From Cellulomonas fulva (GTDB lineage Bacteria > Actinomycetota > Actinomycetes > Actinomycetales > Cellulomonadaceae): a stretch of DNA of 64,000 nt. The stretch spans positions 1,426,001 through 1,490,000 of the forward strand of contig NZ_JAHBOH010000001.1 in assembly GCF_018531375.1 (NCBI RefSeq). Reading direction: 5' to 3'. The first letter of the stretch is position 1; the number at the start of each line of letters is the position of its first letter. The notes beneath the pieces were generated by a model, which did not search any database, had not been told where the DNA came from, and saw only the letters and a list, made by a program, of their open reading frames with translations. Of this stretch, positions 35,804 through 43,692 are shown in pieces. The position numbers and the translations under genes are program-made.

Positions 35804-36094
35804 GTGCCAGGGTCTCGCGACGGTCACTGGACCGCCGGTGCTGCCTGCGGCTCGGGCAGCATGTCGCCCGACGCCCTCTTCGTCGAGGGATCGGCGCAGC
35901 GCGAGGCGCGCGCCGTGTGCCAGACCTGCCCGGTGCGCCTCGAGTGCCTCGCGGACGCGCTGGACAACCGCATGGACTTCGGCGTCTGGGGCGGGATGAC
36001 CGAGCGCGAGCGCCGGGGCCTGCTGCGTCGCCGGCCCGAGGTGCGCTCGTGGTGGTCGGAGCTGGTCCCCGTCGAGGAGCTCGTCGGCAGCTGA
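35804..36094 (+). CDS. WhiB-family iron-sulfur transcriptional regulator (whiB4 position)
   Basis: 96 residues from GTG 35804 with GGAGGT upstream. The four cluster ligands are C15, C39, C42 and C48 (C-x23-C-x2-C-x5-C), followed by the WhiB turn GVWGGMTERERR and a basic C-terminus. WhiB proteins hold a [4Fe-4S] cluster that senses O2 or NO and usually act with the primary sigma factor. Synteny (divergent from ponA2, upstream of a RidA protein and crp) indicates the whiB4 orthologue, a redox sensor; that identification is by position. Confidence 0.92.
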   Translation: MPGSRDGHWTAGAACGSGSMSPDALFVEGSAQREARAVCQTCPVRLECLADALDNRMDFGVWGGMTERERRGLLRRRPEVRSWWSELVPVEELVGS

Positions 36095-36151
36095 CGCCCG
36101 CCCCGGTGCCGCCGCGTTCCCGTGCGGGCCACCGCTGGCTAGGGTGAGCGC

Positions 36152-36310
36152 ATGGCCACCACGTGGGAGTACGCGACCGTCCCTCTGATCATCCACATGA
36201 CCAAGGCGATCCTGGACCAGTGGGGTGCCGACGGGTGGGAGCTCGTGCAGGTGGTGCCCGGCCCCGGTGACGGCCTGGTCGCCTACCTCAAGCGGCCCAC
36301 GAGCGCCTGA
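36152..36310 (+). CDS. DUF4177-like small protein (52 aa)
   Basis: Short but clear: TTWEYATVPLIIHMTKAILD followed by QWGADGWELVQVVPG matches the DUF4177 pattern (WEY..., L-N-x-x-G-x-D-G-W-E-L-V). The stop overlaps the start of the RidA gene (TGATG at 36307-36311). The same small gene lies in this position in mycobacteria. Function unknown. Confidence 0.8.
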   Translation: MATTWEYATVPLIIHMTKAILDQWGADGWELVQVVPGPGDGLVAYLKRPTSA

Positions 36311-36807
36311 TGGGCGCCGCTGCCCGCCTCGCGGACCTCGGCCTCACGCTCCCCGCCGTGGCGGCACCCGTCGCCGCGTACGTCCCCGCCGTCCGGTCCG
36401 GGGCGCACGTCCACACCTCCGGGCAGCTGCCCTTCGTCGACGGCGCGCTGCCGGCCACCGGGAAGGTGGGCGCCGCCGTGTCGCCCGACGAGGCCGTGGA
36501 CCTGGCCGGGACGGCGGCCCTGAACGCGCTCGCCGCGGTGGCCGCGCTGGTCGAGCGCGAGGGCGGCCCGGCGGGCGCCGACGCGCTGGACCGCATCGCG
36601 CGCGTGGTCAAGGTCGTCGGGTTCGTCGCGAGCGACCCGTCGTTCACCGGGCAGCCCGCGGTCGTGAACGGCGCGAGCCACCTGCTGCACCAGGTGCTGG
36701 GCGAGGCCGGGGTGCACGCGCGGTCCGCGGTCGGCGTCGCGGTGCTCCCGCTCGACTCGCCGGTCGAGGTCGAGATCGTCGTCGAGCTGACCCCGGCGGA
36801 CGCCTGA
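36310..36807 (+). CDS. RidA/YjgF-family protein
   Basis: 165 residues, single domain. Family features: VHTSGQLPFVDG, NALAAVAALVER, VKVVGFVASDPSFT and the C-terminal VEVEIVVELTP strand. RidA proteins hydrolyse reactive enamine/imine intermediates; the catalytic Arg of canonical RidA (near R105) is not obvious here, so this is probably a divergent (Rid6/7-like) subgroup. Coupled to the DUF4177 gene by TGATG. Synteny matches mycobacterial Rv3678c. Confidence 0.85.
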   Translation: MGAAARLADLGLTLPAVAAPVAAYVPAVRSGAHVHTSGQLPFVDGALPATGKVGAAVSPDEAVDLAGTAALNALAAVAALVEREGGPAGADALDRIARVVKVVGFVASDPSFTGQPAVVNGASHLLHQVLGEAGVHARSAVGVAVLPLDSPVEVEIVVELTPADA

Positions 36808-36862
36808 CGGCACCCGCCGGCCGCCAGCGATTGCGCTGTCGAGTCGCGTGCGCCGGCCCACG

Positions 36863-37540
36863 TCAGCGGGCGCGGCGCTCCAGGCGGTCGATGTCGAGCA
36901 GGACGACCGCGCGCCCCTCGCGCCGCACCCAGCCGCGGGCGGCGAAGTCGGCGAGCGCCTTGTTGACGGTCTCGCGGGACGCCCCGACGAGCTGCGCGAG
37001 CTCCTCCTGCGTCAGGTCGTGCGCGACGCGCACACCCTCGTCGACCGGCTCGCCGAAGCGCGTCGAGAGGTCGAGCAACGCCTTGGCGACGCGGCCCGGG
37101 ACGTCGGAGAACACGAGGTCCGCGAGCGCCTCGTTGGTCCGGCGCAGGCGGCGGGCGAGCGCCTGCAGCAGGTGCTGGGACACGGTCGGCTTGTCGGAGA
37201 GCCACGCGAAGAGCTCCTCGTGGCCGAGCTCGACGAGCTCGGCGTCCGCGACCACCGTCGCGGTCGCGGTGCGCGGGCCCGGGTCGAACATCGACAGCTC
37301 ACCGAACATCTCGCCCGGGCCGAGCACGGCCAGCAGGTTCTCGCGCCCGTCGTTGGAGCGGCGGCCGAGCTTGATCTTCCCCTCGCGGACCACGTAGAGC
37401 CGGTCGCCCGGCTCGCCCTCGTGGAACAGCACGTCGCCCCGCGCGGCCTCGAGCGGCGTCATGCTCGCCACGAGCGCCAGGGACGACTCCTCGTCGAGGC
37501 CCGCGAACAGCGGTGCCGACAGCACGACGTCGTCAGCCAC
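36863..37540 (-). CDS. crp: Crp/Fnr-family cAMP-responsive regulator
   Basis: 225 residues from GTG 37540, with AAGGAG at the right distance. The cyclic-nucleotide-binding domain carries GEPGDRLYVVREGKIKLGRR and the phosphate-binding cassette FGELSMFDPGPRTATATV (G-E-x-x, R-T/S-A pattern). A dimerisation helix follows, then the winged HTH (LTQEELAQLVGASRETVNKA). Orthologous to mycobacterial Crp (Rv3676) and corynebacterial GlxR by sequence layout and position next to nth; expected global regulator of carbon metabolism. Confidence 0.93.
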   Translation of the reverse strand: MADDVVLSAPLFAGLDEESSLALVASMTPLEAARGDVLFHEGEPGDRLYVVREGKIKLGRRSNDGRENLLAVLGPGEMFGELSMFDPGPRTATATVVADAELVELGHEELFAWLSDKPTVSQHLLQALARRLRRTNEALADLVFSDVPGRVAKALLDLSTRFGEPVDEGVRVAHDLTQEELAQLVGASRETVNKALADFAARGWVRREGRAVVLLDIDRLERRAR

Positions 37541-37620
37541 GATGGCTCCTTCACTCCTCCGGCCGGTGCCGCTGGTCAGCGCGGGACGGTCCGCCCCACA
37601 GTCTGCCGCATCCGGGGCGT

Positions 37621-38046
37621 TCAGCCGCGTCCAAGCGGCTCCGTCAGCCAGCCGCCGGCCGGTCCCGGGTCGTCCGCGAGCCGCGTGATGAGCGAGTCGG
37701 TGGTCCGGGCGAGGGCGTCGGTGACGCCGCGCTCGTAGTCGGCCAGGCGCTCGTCGAGCTCGCGCAGGTCGTCGATCCGGGTCAGGCCGGCGCCCGCACC
37801 CTGGTCGACCAGCCCGTCGATCAGCCCCGCGAGCTCCGCCGGGCGCGGAGCGCCGAGCGAGACGTCCAGGGGCAGCTGGAACGCGACGTCCTCGCCGAGG
37901 GGCTGCGGCCGGGCCGCGGTGGCCACCAGGAGGTCGATGCGGGCCCGCACGAGCCGGCGCCACCACCCCACGCGCGCGCGTTCCTCGCGCAGCGCGCGTC
38001 GGTCCAGCCGCAGGCTGCGGACTCGCTGGTCACCGGGTGGCGTCAT
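37621..38046 (-). CDS. RsiG-like hypothetical protein (141 aa)
   Basis: From ATG 38046. The N-terminal helical stretch (RRALREERARVGWWRRLVRA, RIDLL) resembles the RsiG coiled-coil, whose c-di-GMP motif is E-x3-S-x2-R-x3-Q-x3-D. Here only the Arg and Asp positions fit, with Glu, Ser and Gln replaced. The C-terminal helices (LRELDERLADYERGVTDALA) are also typical. RsiG is an anti-sigma factor in Streptomyces; the degenerate motif makes c-di-GMP binding doubtful. It is upstream of, and in the same direction as, crp. Confidence 0.6.
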   Translation of the reverse strand: MTPPGDQRVRSLRLDRRALREERARVGWWRRLVRARIDLLVATAARPQPLGEDVAFQLPLDVSLGAPRPAELAGLIDGLVDQGAGAGLTRIDDLRELDERLADYERGVTDALARTTDSLITRLADDPGPAGGWLTEPLGRG

Positions 38047-38243
38047 GGAGCATCCTCTCGGGCTCGGGACCTCCGATGAATCGGGCGCACCGGGCGGGGA
38101 CTTGAGGGACCCGGGGTGTGGCGAGGGCGACTTCACTCGCGGGGAGCAATGCTCGTCACCTGCCCGCCGCCTGCCGCCACCTGCCCGCCCACCTGCATGG
38201 ATGCGCCCGGGCAGCCGTCGGTGGCCCGCCGTACGCTTCCCGG

Positions 38244-38969
38244 GTGACGACGAGCGAGGTGCCCGGCACCGGTGGCTGGCGGCCCGACGAGTCGGCGCTC
38301 GCCCGGACGCGGCGCGCGCGGCGCGTCGACCGTGCGCTGGCGGTGCGCTACCCCGACGCGCGGTGCGAGCTCGACTTCACGGACCCGTTCACGCTGCTCG
38401 TCGCGACCGTGCTCTCCGCCCAGACCACGGACGTCCGGGTCAACGCGACCACGCCCGCGCTGTTCGCGCGGTACCCGACGCCCGCGGAGCTCGCGGCGGC
38501 GGACCCGGACGAGCTCGAGGAGATTCTGCGGCCGCTCGGCTTCTTCCGGTCGAAGGCGCGCGCCGTCACCGGGTTGTCGCAGGCGCTCGTCGAGCGGCAC
38601 GCCGGGCAGGTCCCCGCACGGCTCGCGGACCTCGTCGCGCTGCCCGGCGTCGGCCGCAAGACCGCGAACGTCGTGCTCGGCAACGCGTTCGGGATCCCGG
38701 GGATCACCACCGACACGCACGTCCTGCGGCTGTCCGCCCGGCTGGGGTACACGGCGTCCGACGACCCGCTCGTCGTCGAGCGTGAGCTCGGGGCGCTGCT
38801 CCCGCGCGCGGACTGGACCATGGCGTGCCACCGGCTGATCTTCCACGGGCGTCGGACCTGCCACGCGCGGCGGCCGGCCTGCGGGGCGTGCCCGGTCGCG
38901 TCGCTGTGCCCCTCGGCGGGCATCGGCGAGACCGATCCCGTGCGGGCCGCGGCCCTGGTGAAGGGATGA
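38244..38969 (+). CDS. nth: Endonuclease III
   Basis: 241 residues from GTG 38244. HhH-GPD fold with [18 protein letters not shown]; catalytic Lys139 and Asp157 (TTDTHVLRL). The [4Fe-4S] loop is C206-x6-C213-x2-C216-x5-C222. It removes oxidised pyrimidines from DNA and nicks the abasic site. Located in the crp-nth neighbourhood, as in mycobacteria. Convergent with the hydrolase gene. Confidence 0.97.
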   Translation: MTTSEVPGTGGWRPDESALARTRRARRVDRALAVRYPDARCELDFTDPFTLLVATVLSAQTTDVRVNATTPALFARYPTPAELAAADPDELEEILRPLGFFRSKARAVTGLSQALVERHAGQVPARLADLVALPGVGRKTANVVLGNAFGIPGITTDTHVLRLSARLGYTASDDPLVVERELGALLPRADWTMACHRLIFHGRRTCHARRPACGACPVASLCPSAGIGETDPVRAAALVKG

Positions 38970-38978
38970 GCGGGCTGC

Positions 38979-39911
38979 TCAGGCGGCGGGCGCGACGCCC
39001 GCGAGCCAGTCGAGCAGCGTGCGCGTGACGACCGCGGGCGCCTGCTCCGGCAGGAAGTGGCCGGCGTCCGCCACGAGCTCGAACCGGTAGTCCCGCCCGA
39101 CGAGCGCCGCGGTCCGGCGCGAGAGCGGGGCGCGGTGCGCCGGCAGCAGGCCGTCCCGGCCGCCGTGCATCTGGAGCGCCGGGAACGGCCGCGTGGCACG
39201 CAGGCGCTCGAGGTACCGCCGCCCGTCCATGCGGGGGATCGACCGGCTGAGCCAGCGCAGCTGCTCGAGCTGGCTGTGCGCGGCGAACGGCACCTGCAGG
39301 GCCTCGACGTAGCGCCGGGCGGTCGAGGAGTCGAACCACGTGCCGCCGCCCCAGTCCGCCAGGATCCGCCGGGCCAGGTCGCCGTCGGCCAGCGCGCGCT
39401 CCGGCAGGCCGGGCACCTGCACGTACGCCAGCCGTGCCGCGGCGCCGGGGCGGACCGCGGCATACGGCCGGGCCAGGACGTCCAGCGGGTGTGGCGCGGA
39501 CAGCGCGGCGACGGCCCGCGTCACGTCCGGCTGCAGCGCGGCCATGGCCCACGCGATCGTCGCGCCCGTGCCGCAGCCGACGACGACCGCCGAGTCCGCG
39601 CCGAGCGAGCGGACGACCCCCGCGACGTCCGCGGCCAGCGTCGGCACGTCGTACCCGCGCGGCGGCTTGTCCGAGCCGCCCGTGCCGCGCACGTCCATCG
39701 CGGCGACGCGGTAGCCCGCCTCGGCGAGCGCGGGGATCTGGTGCCGCCACGCCCACCAGAACTGCGGCACGGGGTGCAGCAGCACGACGAGCGGCGCCTC
39801 GCGACCGTCCGGGCCGGCGGTCGACACGTGGAACCGGGCCCCGTTCGCGGCGACGAACCGGTGCTGCCAGGGCCCGTCGATCAGCAGCGTGGCGGAGTCG
39901 ACCGTGCTCAT
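38979..39911 (-). CDS. Alpha/beta hydrolase-fold protein lacking the nucleophile
   Basis: 310 residues. Epoxide-hydrolase-like layout: oxyanion motif LLHPVPQFWWAW, then MDVRGTGGSDKPP, and the late acid/His region (LQMHGGRDGLLPAH; VADAGHFLPEQAP). The nucleophile elbow reads VVGCGTGAT, which puts Gly114 where Ser or Asp is expected, so normal hydrolase chemistry appears impossible. The ATG overlaps the nhaA stop (ATGA), making it the last gene of the regulator-nhaA operon. The position near nth parallels mycobacterial ephE. It may be a non-catalytic binding protein. Confidence 0.85.
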   Translation of the reverse strand: MSTVDSATLLIDGPWQHRFVAANGARFHVSTAGPDGREAPLVVLLHPVPQFWWAWRHQIPALAEAGYRVAAMDVRGTGGSDKPPRGYDVPTLAADVAGVVRSLGADSAVVVGCGTGATIAWAMAALQPDVTRAVAALSAPHPLDVLARPYAAVRPGAAARLAYVQVPGLPERALADGDLARRILADWGGGTWFDSSTARRYVEALQVPFAAHSQLEQLRWLSRSIPRMDGRRYLERLRATRPFPALQMHGGRDGLLPAHRAPLSRRTAALVGRDYRFELVADAGHFLPEQAPAVVTRTLLDWLAGVAPAA

Positions 39912-41200
39912 CCGGTGATGTCCGCGGCGGTGTCGACGGGTCGGCGCGCGCGGCCGCGGGCGGCGAGGACGGCGCCGCCGGCGAGGGCGGCGACCAGCGA
40001 GGCGACGAGGATCGCGAGGATCGCGTGCTCGTCGTGCGGCGAGCCGGGCCCGAAGGCCAGCTCGGCGACCAGGAGCGAGACGGTGAACCCGATGCCGCCG
40101 ACCAGGCCCACGCCCAGGACGTCGCCCCACGTGACGCCCGGCGCCATCCGCGCCCGGGTGAACCGCGCGACGAGCCACGTGGCGCCGACGATCCCGAGCG
40201 GCTTGCCGAGCACGAGGCCGAGCGCGACGCCCTGCGCCACCGGGTCGGCGAGCGCGTCGCGCAGCGCGCCGGAGGACAGCGTGACCCCCGCCGCGAACAC
40301 CGCGAAGACCGGCACGGCGACCCCCGCCGACCACGGGCGCCACACGTGCTCCCAGTGCTCCGCGAGCGACTGCTCGGGCAGCGCGTCGAGGCGGCGGGCT
40401 CGTCGGGTCGCCTCCGCGCTCGCGGGCACGACGAGGCCGAGCGCGACGCCCGCGAGCGTGGCGTGCACGCCGGACGCGTGCAGCGCGGCCCACGCGACGA
40501 CCCCGAGCGGCACCAGCAGCCACCCGTTCACCCGGGTGCGGCGCACCAGGAGGGCGAACAGCGCGACGGTCCCGACCGCGAGGCCGAGCGGGAGGAGGTC
40601 GACCTCCTCGGTGTAGACGACGCCGATGATGATGATCGCCAGCAGGTCGTCGACGACGGCGAGCGTGAGCAGGAACGCGCGCAGCGCCGCGGGCAGGCCG
40701 CGGCCGACGATCGCGAAGACCGAGACCGCGAACGCGATGTCGGTGGCCGTCGGGACGGCCCAGCCCCGCGTCGCGCCGCCGTCGCTCGTGAGGTTCACCG
40801 CGAGGTAGAGGGCCGCCGGGGCGAGCATGCCGCCGATCGCGGCGACGATCGGCACGGCCGCGGTGCCGGGGTGCCGCAGCTCCCCGACCGTCAGCTCGCG
40901 CCCGAGCTCGAGCCCCACGACGAAGAAGAACACCGCGAGGAGCCCGTCGGTGGCCCACTGCGCCACGGTCAGGTCGAGGTGCAGCGCGGCGGGGCCGAAG
41001 GTCGTGTCCGCGACCGCGTGGTACGCGTCGGGCCAGGCGTTCGCCCACACGAGCGCCACGACGGCGCCGAGCAGCAGCAGGGCGCCGCCCACGCGCTCGG
41101 AGCGCAGGGTGTCGGCGAGGTTGCGCTCGCTGCCCGGGGTGAGCCCGCCGAACAGCACCGAGACGAGCGGCCGGCGACGGCTGTCGGGTCCCTCGCTCAC
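39908..41200 (-). CDS. nhaA: Na+/H+ antiporter NhaA
   Basis: 430 residues from GTG 41200. Twelve hydrophobic segments. The ion-binding pair is visible in LTLAVVDDLLAIIIIGVVYT (the adjacent Asp residues of helix V), and the unwound helix IV lies in PTATDIAFAVSVFAIVGRGL. The N-terminal TLRSERVGGALLLLGAVVAL and the C-terminal GGIGFTVSLLVAELAF are also characteristic. It exchanges protons for Na+/Li+ for pH and salt tolerance. It begins one base after the stop of the regulator gene and overlaps the hydrolase gene. Confidence 0.95.
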   Translation of the reverse strand: MSEGPDSRRRPLVSVLFGGLTPGSERNLADTLRSERVGGALLLLGAVVALVWANAWPDAYHAVADTTFGPAALHLDLTVAQWATDGLLAVFFFVVGLELGRELTVGELRHPGTAAVPIVAAIGGMLAPAALYLAVNLTSDGGATRGWAVPTATDIAFAVSVFAIVGRGLPAALRAFLLTLAVVDDLLAIIIIGVVYTEEVDLLPLGLAVGTVALFALLVRRTRVNGWLLVPLGVVAWAALHASGVHATLAGVALGLVVPASAEATRRARRLDALPEQSLAEHWEHVWRPWSAGVAVPVFAVFAAGVTLSSGALRDALADPVAQGVALGLVLGKPLGIVGATWLVARFTRARMAPGVTWGDVLGVGLVGGIGFTVSLLVAELAFGPGSPHDEHAILAILVASLVAALAGGAVLAARGRARRPVDTAADITG

Positions 41201-41201
41201 G

Positions 41202-41924
41202 TCACGCGGCGGGTTCGGGGATGGAGTCGCGCTCGGCCGTCGCGCGCCGGTCCTTGGGCGGGTCGAACCGGTAGCCGACGTTGCGCACCGTGCCGATGAG
41301 CTGCTCGTGCTCGGGGCCGAGCTTGGCGCGCAGGCGCCGCACGTGCACGTCCACCGTCCGGGTGCCCCCGTAGTAGTCGTAGCCCCAGACCTCCTGCAGC
41401 AGCTGGGCGCGGGTGAACACGCGGCCCGGGTGCTGCACCAGGTACTTGAGGAGCTCGAACTCCTTGTAGGTGAGGTCGAGCGGGCGCCCGCGCAGGCGCG
41501 CGGTGTAGCCGCCCGCGTCGATGGTGAGCTCGCCCGAGCTGATCTCCTGGGGTGCGTCGTCGTAGCCCGCGACGGCCGCACGCTCCATGACGAGCCGGAA
41601 GCGCGTCTCGACCTCGGCCGGACCGGCGGACTCGAGCACGATGTCGTCGGCGCCCCACTCGGCGGTGACGACCGTGAGGCCGCCCTCGGTCAGCACCAGC
41701 ACCAGCGGCACCGCCAGGCCCGTGGCGCGCAGCAGGCGGCACGTGGTGCGGGCGGTCACCAGGTCGCGGCGGGCGTCCAGCACGACGATGTCGGCATCGG
41801 GGGCGTCGACGAGAGCCGACGGCTCGACCGGGAGGACGCGCACGCGGTGGGACAGCAGTCCGAGGGCCGGGAGAACCTGGGCCGATCCGCCGGACGCCGG
41901 GGTGAGGAGCAGTAGGTCTGCCAC
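41202..41924 (-). CDS. glnR: GlnR-like OmpR-family orphan response regulator
   Basis: 240 residues. The receiver domain keeps D50 ([13 protein letters not shown]) but has an atypical acidic pocket. The segment [20 protein letters not shown], and [15 protein letters not shown] after it, matches actinobacterial GlnR as I remember it. The winged helix ([40 protein letters not shown]) is complete. No histidine kinase is adjacent, as for GlnR, the nitrogen-assimilation regulator. Other orphan OmpR regulators are possible. It leads an operon with nhaA. Confidence 0.8.
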   Translation of the reverse strand: MADLLLLTPASGGSAQVLPALGLLSHRVRVLPVEPSALVDAPDADIVVLDARRDLVTARTTCRLLRATGLAVPLVLVLTEGGLTVVTAEWGADDIVLESAGPAEVETRFRLVMERAAVAGYDDAPQEISSGELTIDAGGYTARLRGRPLDLTYKEFELLKYLVQHPGRVFTRAQLLQEVWGYDYYGGTRTVDVHVRRLRAKLGPEHEQLIGTVRNVGYRFDPPKDRRATAERDSIPEPAA

Positions 41925-42076
41925 CGGTCGAACCTCCCTCCGCGTGGTGGGGACACGCTACCGCGTGCCGCGCGTCGCCCGTGCGCGGGTCCGTCTGCGA
42001 GACTGTGCGCCGTGCTCCGCCCTGCCCCGACCCGCCTGACGTGCGCCTGCGCGGCGCGCCGGGGACGGTAGGCGCC

Positions 42077-42811
42077 GTGCAGCTCGCCACGCGCGCGGTC
42101 GTCACGGCCGCCCTCGCCGCCGCGGTCGCGGTCGCCGGGTACGTCGGCGGTCTCGCTGTCACCATCGCCGCCGCGTTGCTCGCGGTCGCCGTCGCCGTCG
42201 GCTGGCCCGCCCTCGCGTCGCTGCCGTTCCGGCCGGGCTCGTCGGCCGTGATCGGGCTCGGTGGCGTCGGCGCCGTGCTGGCGGTCCACGCGGTGCCGGA
42301 CCAGCCGTACCTGCGCGAGCTCCCGGTCGTCTTCGCGACCGCGATCCTGCTCGCGTTCGTCAACGAGGTGCTGCGCCGCGACGGCCGCCTGCGCCTGCTC
42401 GACTCCGTGGCCGGCACCGTGACCGGCACGCTCCTGGCCGTGGCCGCGGCAGGCTGGGTCGCGATCAGCCGCACGCCCGGCGGCGAGCCGCTCGTGGTCG
42501 CCGGGGCGCTCGCGCTCGCGGTCGGCTCGGCGGTGGTCGCGCTGCCCCTGCACGGCTGGCTCGGCTCGATCGCCACCACCGCGGCCGCGGGCGGGGCGGG
42601 CGCGCTCGTCGGCGCGGTGCTGGCGGGCGTGGACACCCTCGCGGGGCTCCTGCTCGGCTTCGCGGTCGGTGTCCTGGTCGCGTCGTTGCACGTGCTCTTC
42701 GACCGGCTGCCCTCGCTCGAGCGTCGCCTGCCGGCCGTCGCGGCCGTCGCGCTCCCGGTGACGGTGACAGGCATCCTCGTGTACGTGGTCGGCCGGGTCC
42801 TGGTCGGCTGA
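42077..42811 (+). CDS. Integral membrane protein, hypothetical (244 aa)
   Basis: From GTG 42077. Seven or so Ala/Val/Leu-rich membrane segments. Polar positions between them include HAVPDQPYLRELPVVFATAI (about 70-90) and FVNEVLRRDGRLRLLDSVAG (about 98-117), which may be functionally important loops. No transporter signature is recognised. Divergent from the GlnR-like regulator gene, 152 bases away. Often annotated as a permease-like membrane protein in relatives, but function is unknown. Confidence 0.75.
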   Translation: MQLATRAVVTAALAAAVAVAGYVGGLAVTIAAALLAVAVAVGWPALASLPFRPGSSAVIGLGGVGAVLAVHAVPDQPYLRELPVVFATAILLAFVNEVLRRDGRLRLLDSVAGTVTGTLLAVAAAGWVAISRTPGGEPLVVAGALALAVGSAVVALPLHGWLGSIATTAAAGGAGALVGAVLAGVDTLAGLLLGFAVGVLVASLHVLFDRLPSLERRLPAVAAVALPVTVTGILVYVVGRVLVG

Positions 42812-42916
42812 CCGGCCGCGCGTGCCGGTTCGGGACCGGCGCCGAGCCGGTGTGAGATCGGCCTCGTCGGACCCCGGCTGCGCGCCCGTGCCCGACGGCT
42901 CGTTAGGATCGGTCGC

Positions 42917-43024
42917 ATGACAGCGCTCGAGGGTCTCTTCATCGGCCTCCTGGTCGCCGCGACGCTCGCGATCGCCTGGATCGCCGGCCTCGTCGTCGTC
43001 CGGCTCTTCAGGTCCCAGCGCTGA
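42917..43024 (+). CDS. Small single-span membrane protein (35 aa)
   Basis: MTALEGLFIGLLVAATLAIA is followed by WIAGLVVVRLFRSQR: one hydrophobic helix with a basic C-terminus. A -10-like TAGGAT at 42904-42909 lies seven bases before the ATG, so the transcript may be leaderless, which is common in actinobacteria. No family recognised. Likely a real small protein because of the promoter and clean hydrophobic profile. Confidence 0.55.
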   Translation: MTALEGLFIGLLVAATLAIAWIAGLVVVRLFRSQR

Positions 43025-43091
43025 GGCGTCCCACCGCGGCGCGCAGACCCGCACGGCCGACCCGCTGAACCGGCAACCGGAGGCACCACGC

Positions 43092-43691
43092 ATGGCGTTC
43101 GTCCTGCCCGAGGGGCTCGCACCCGAGGTCTACCCGCTCGCGTGGCTCGTCGGGCGGTGGCACGGCGAGGGGGTCGTGGGCTACCCCGGCGTCGAGGAGA
43201 CCGCGTTCACGCAGGACGTCGTGTTCGACCACGACGGCGGGCCGTACCTGTCCTACACGTCCACGATCCGGCTCGTTGTCGCGCCGGACGACGCGGCGGC
43301 GCTGGACGGCGACGGCGGCCCTGAGACGGGCGACGTCGCCGTGGAGGACGGCCCCGTGTGGTCCACCGAGTCGGGCTACTGGCGGGTGCCGCCCGAGCGG
43401 CCCGCGGACCTGTCCGCGGACCAGTTCCCCGTCGAGGTGCTGCTCGCCGACCCGTCCGGTCACGTCGCTCTGTACCTCGGCGCCGTCGGCAACGGCCGGG
43501 TCGACCTCGCGAGCGACCTCATCGCCCGCACGGCGACGAGCGCGGAGATCAGCGCCGGCAAGCGCCTCTACGGCCTCGTCAACGGCGAGCTCATGTGGGC
43601 GCACGACCTGGCCGCGTTCGGCCGGCCCATGCAGTCCTACGCCTCCGCGCGGCTCGCGCGCGTCGAGGCAGCCGACCAGGCCGGGGCCTGA
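43092..43691 (+). CDS. Nitrobindin-family (FABP-like) heme-binding beta-barrel
   Basis: 199 residues; ATG preceded by GGAGG. Opening LAWLVGRWHGEGVVGYPGVE is the nitrobindin/THAP4-C signature (W-L-x-G-x-W-x-G-x-G). A late His in ELMWAHDLAAFGRPMQSY is the expected axial heme ligand region. These barrels bind ferric heme and isomerise peroxynitrite or sense NO. An inserted acidic loop at about 68-90 is specific to this protein. The ygfZ gene starts two bases after the stop, so they form an operon. Confidence 0.87.
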   Translation: MAFVLPEGLAPEVYPLAWLVGRWHGEGVVGYPGVEETAFTQDVVFDHDGGPYLSYTSTIRLVVAPDDAAALDGDGGPETGDVAVEDGPVWSTESGYWRVPPERPADLSADQFPVEVLLADPSGHVALYLGAVGNGRVDLASDLIARTATSAEISAGKRLYGLVNGELMWAHDLAAFGRPMQSYASARLARVEAADQAGA

Positions 43692-43692
43692 C

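Noticed and set aside
36310..36807. Canonical RidA deaminase assignment
   Set aside because: The fold fits but the catalytic Arg region is not clear, so only family membership is claimed.
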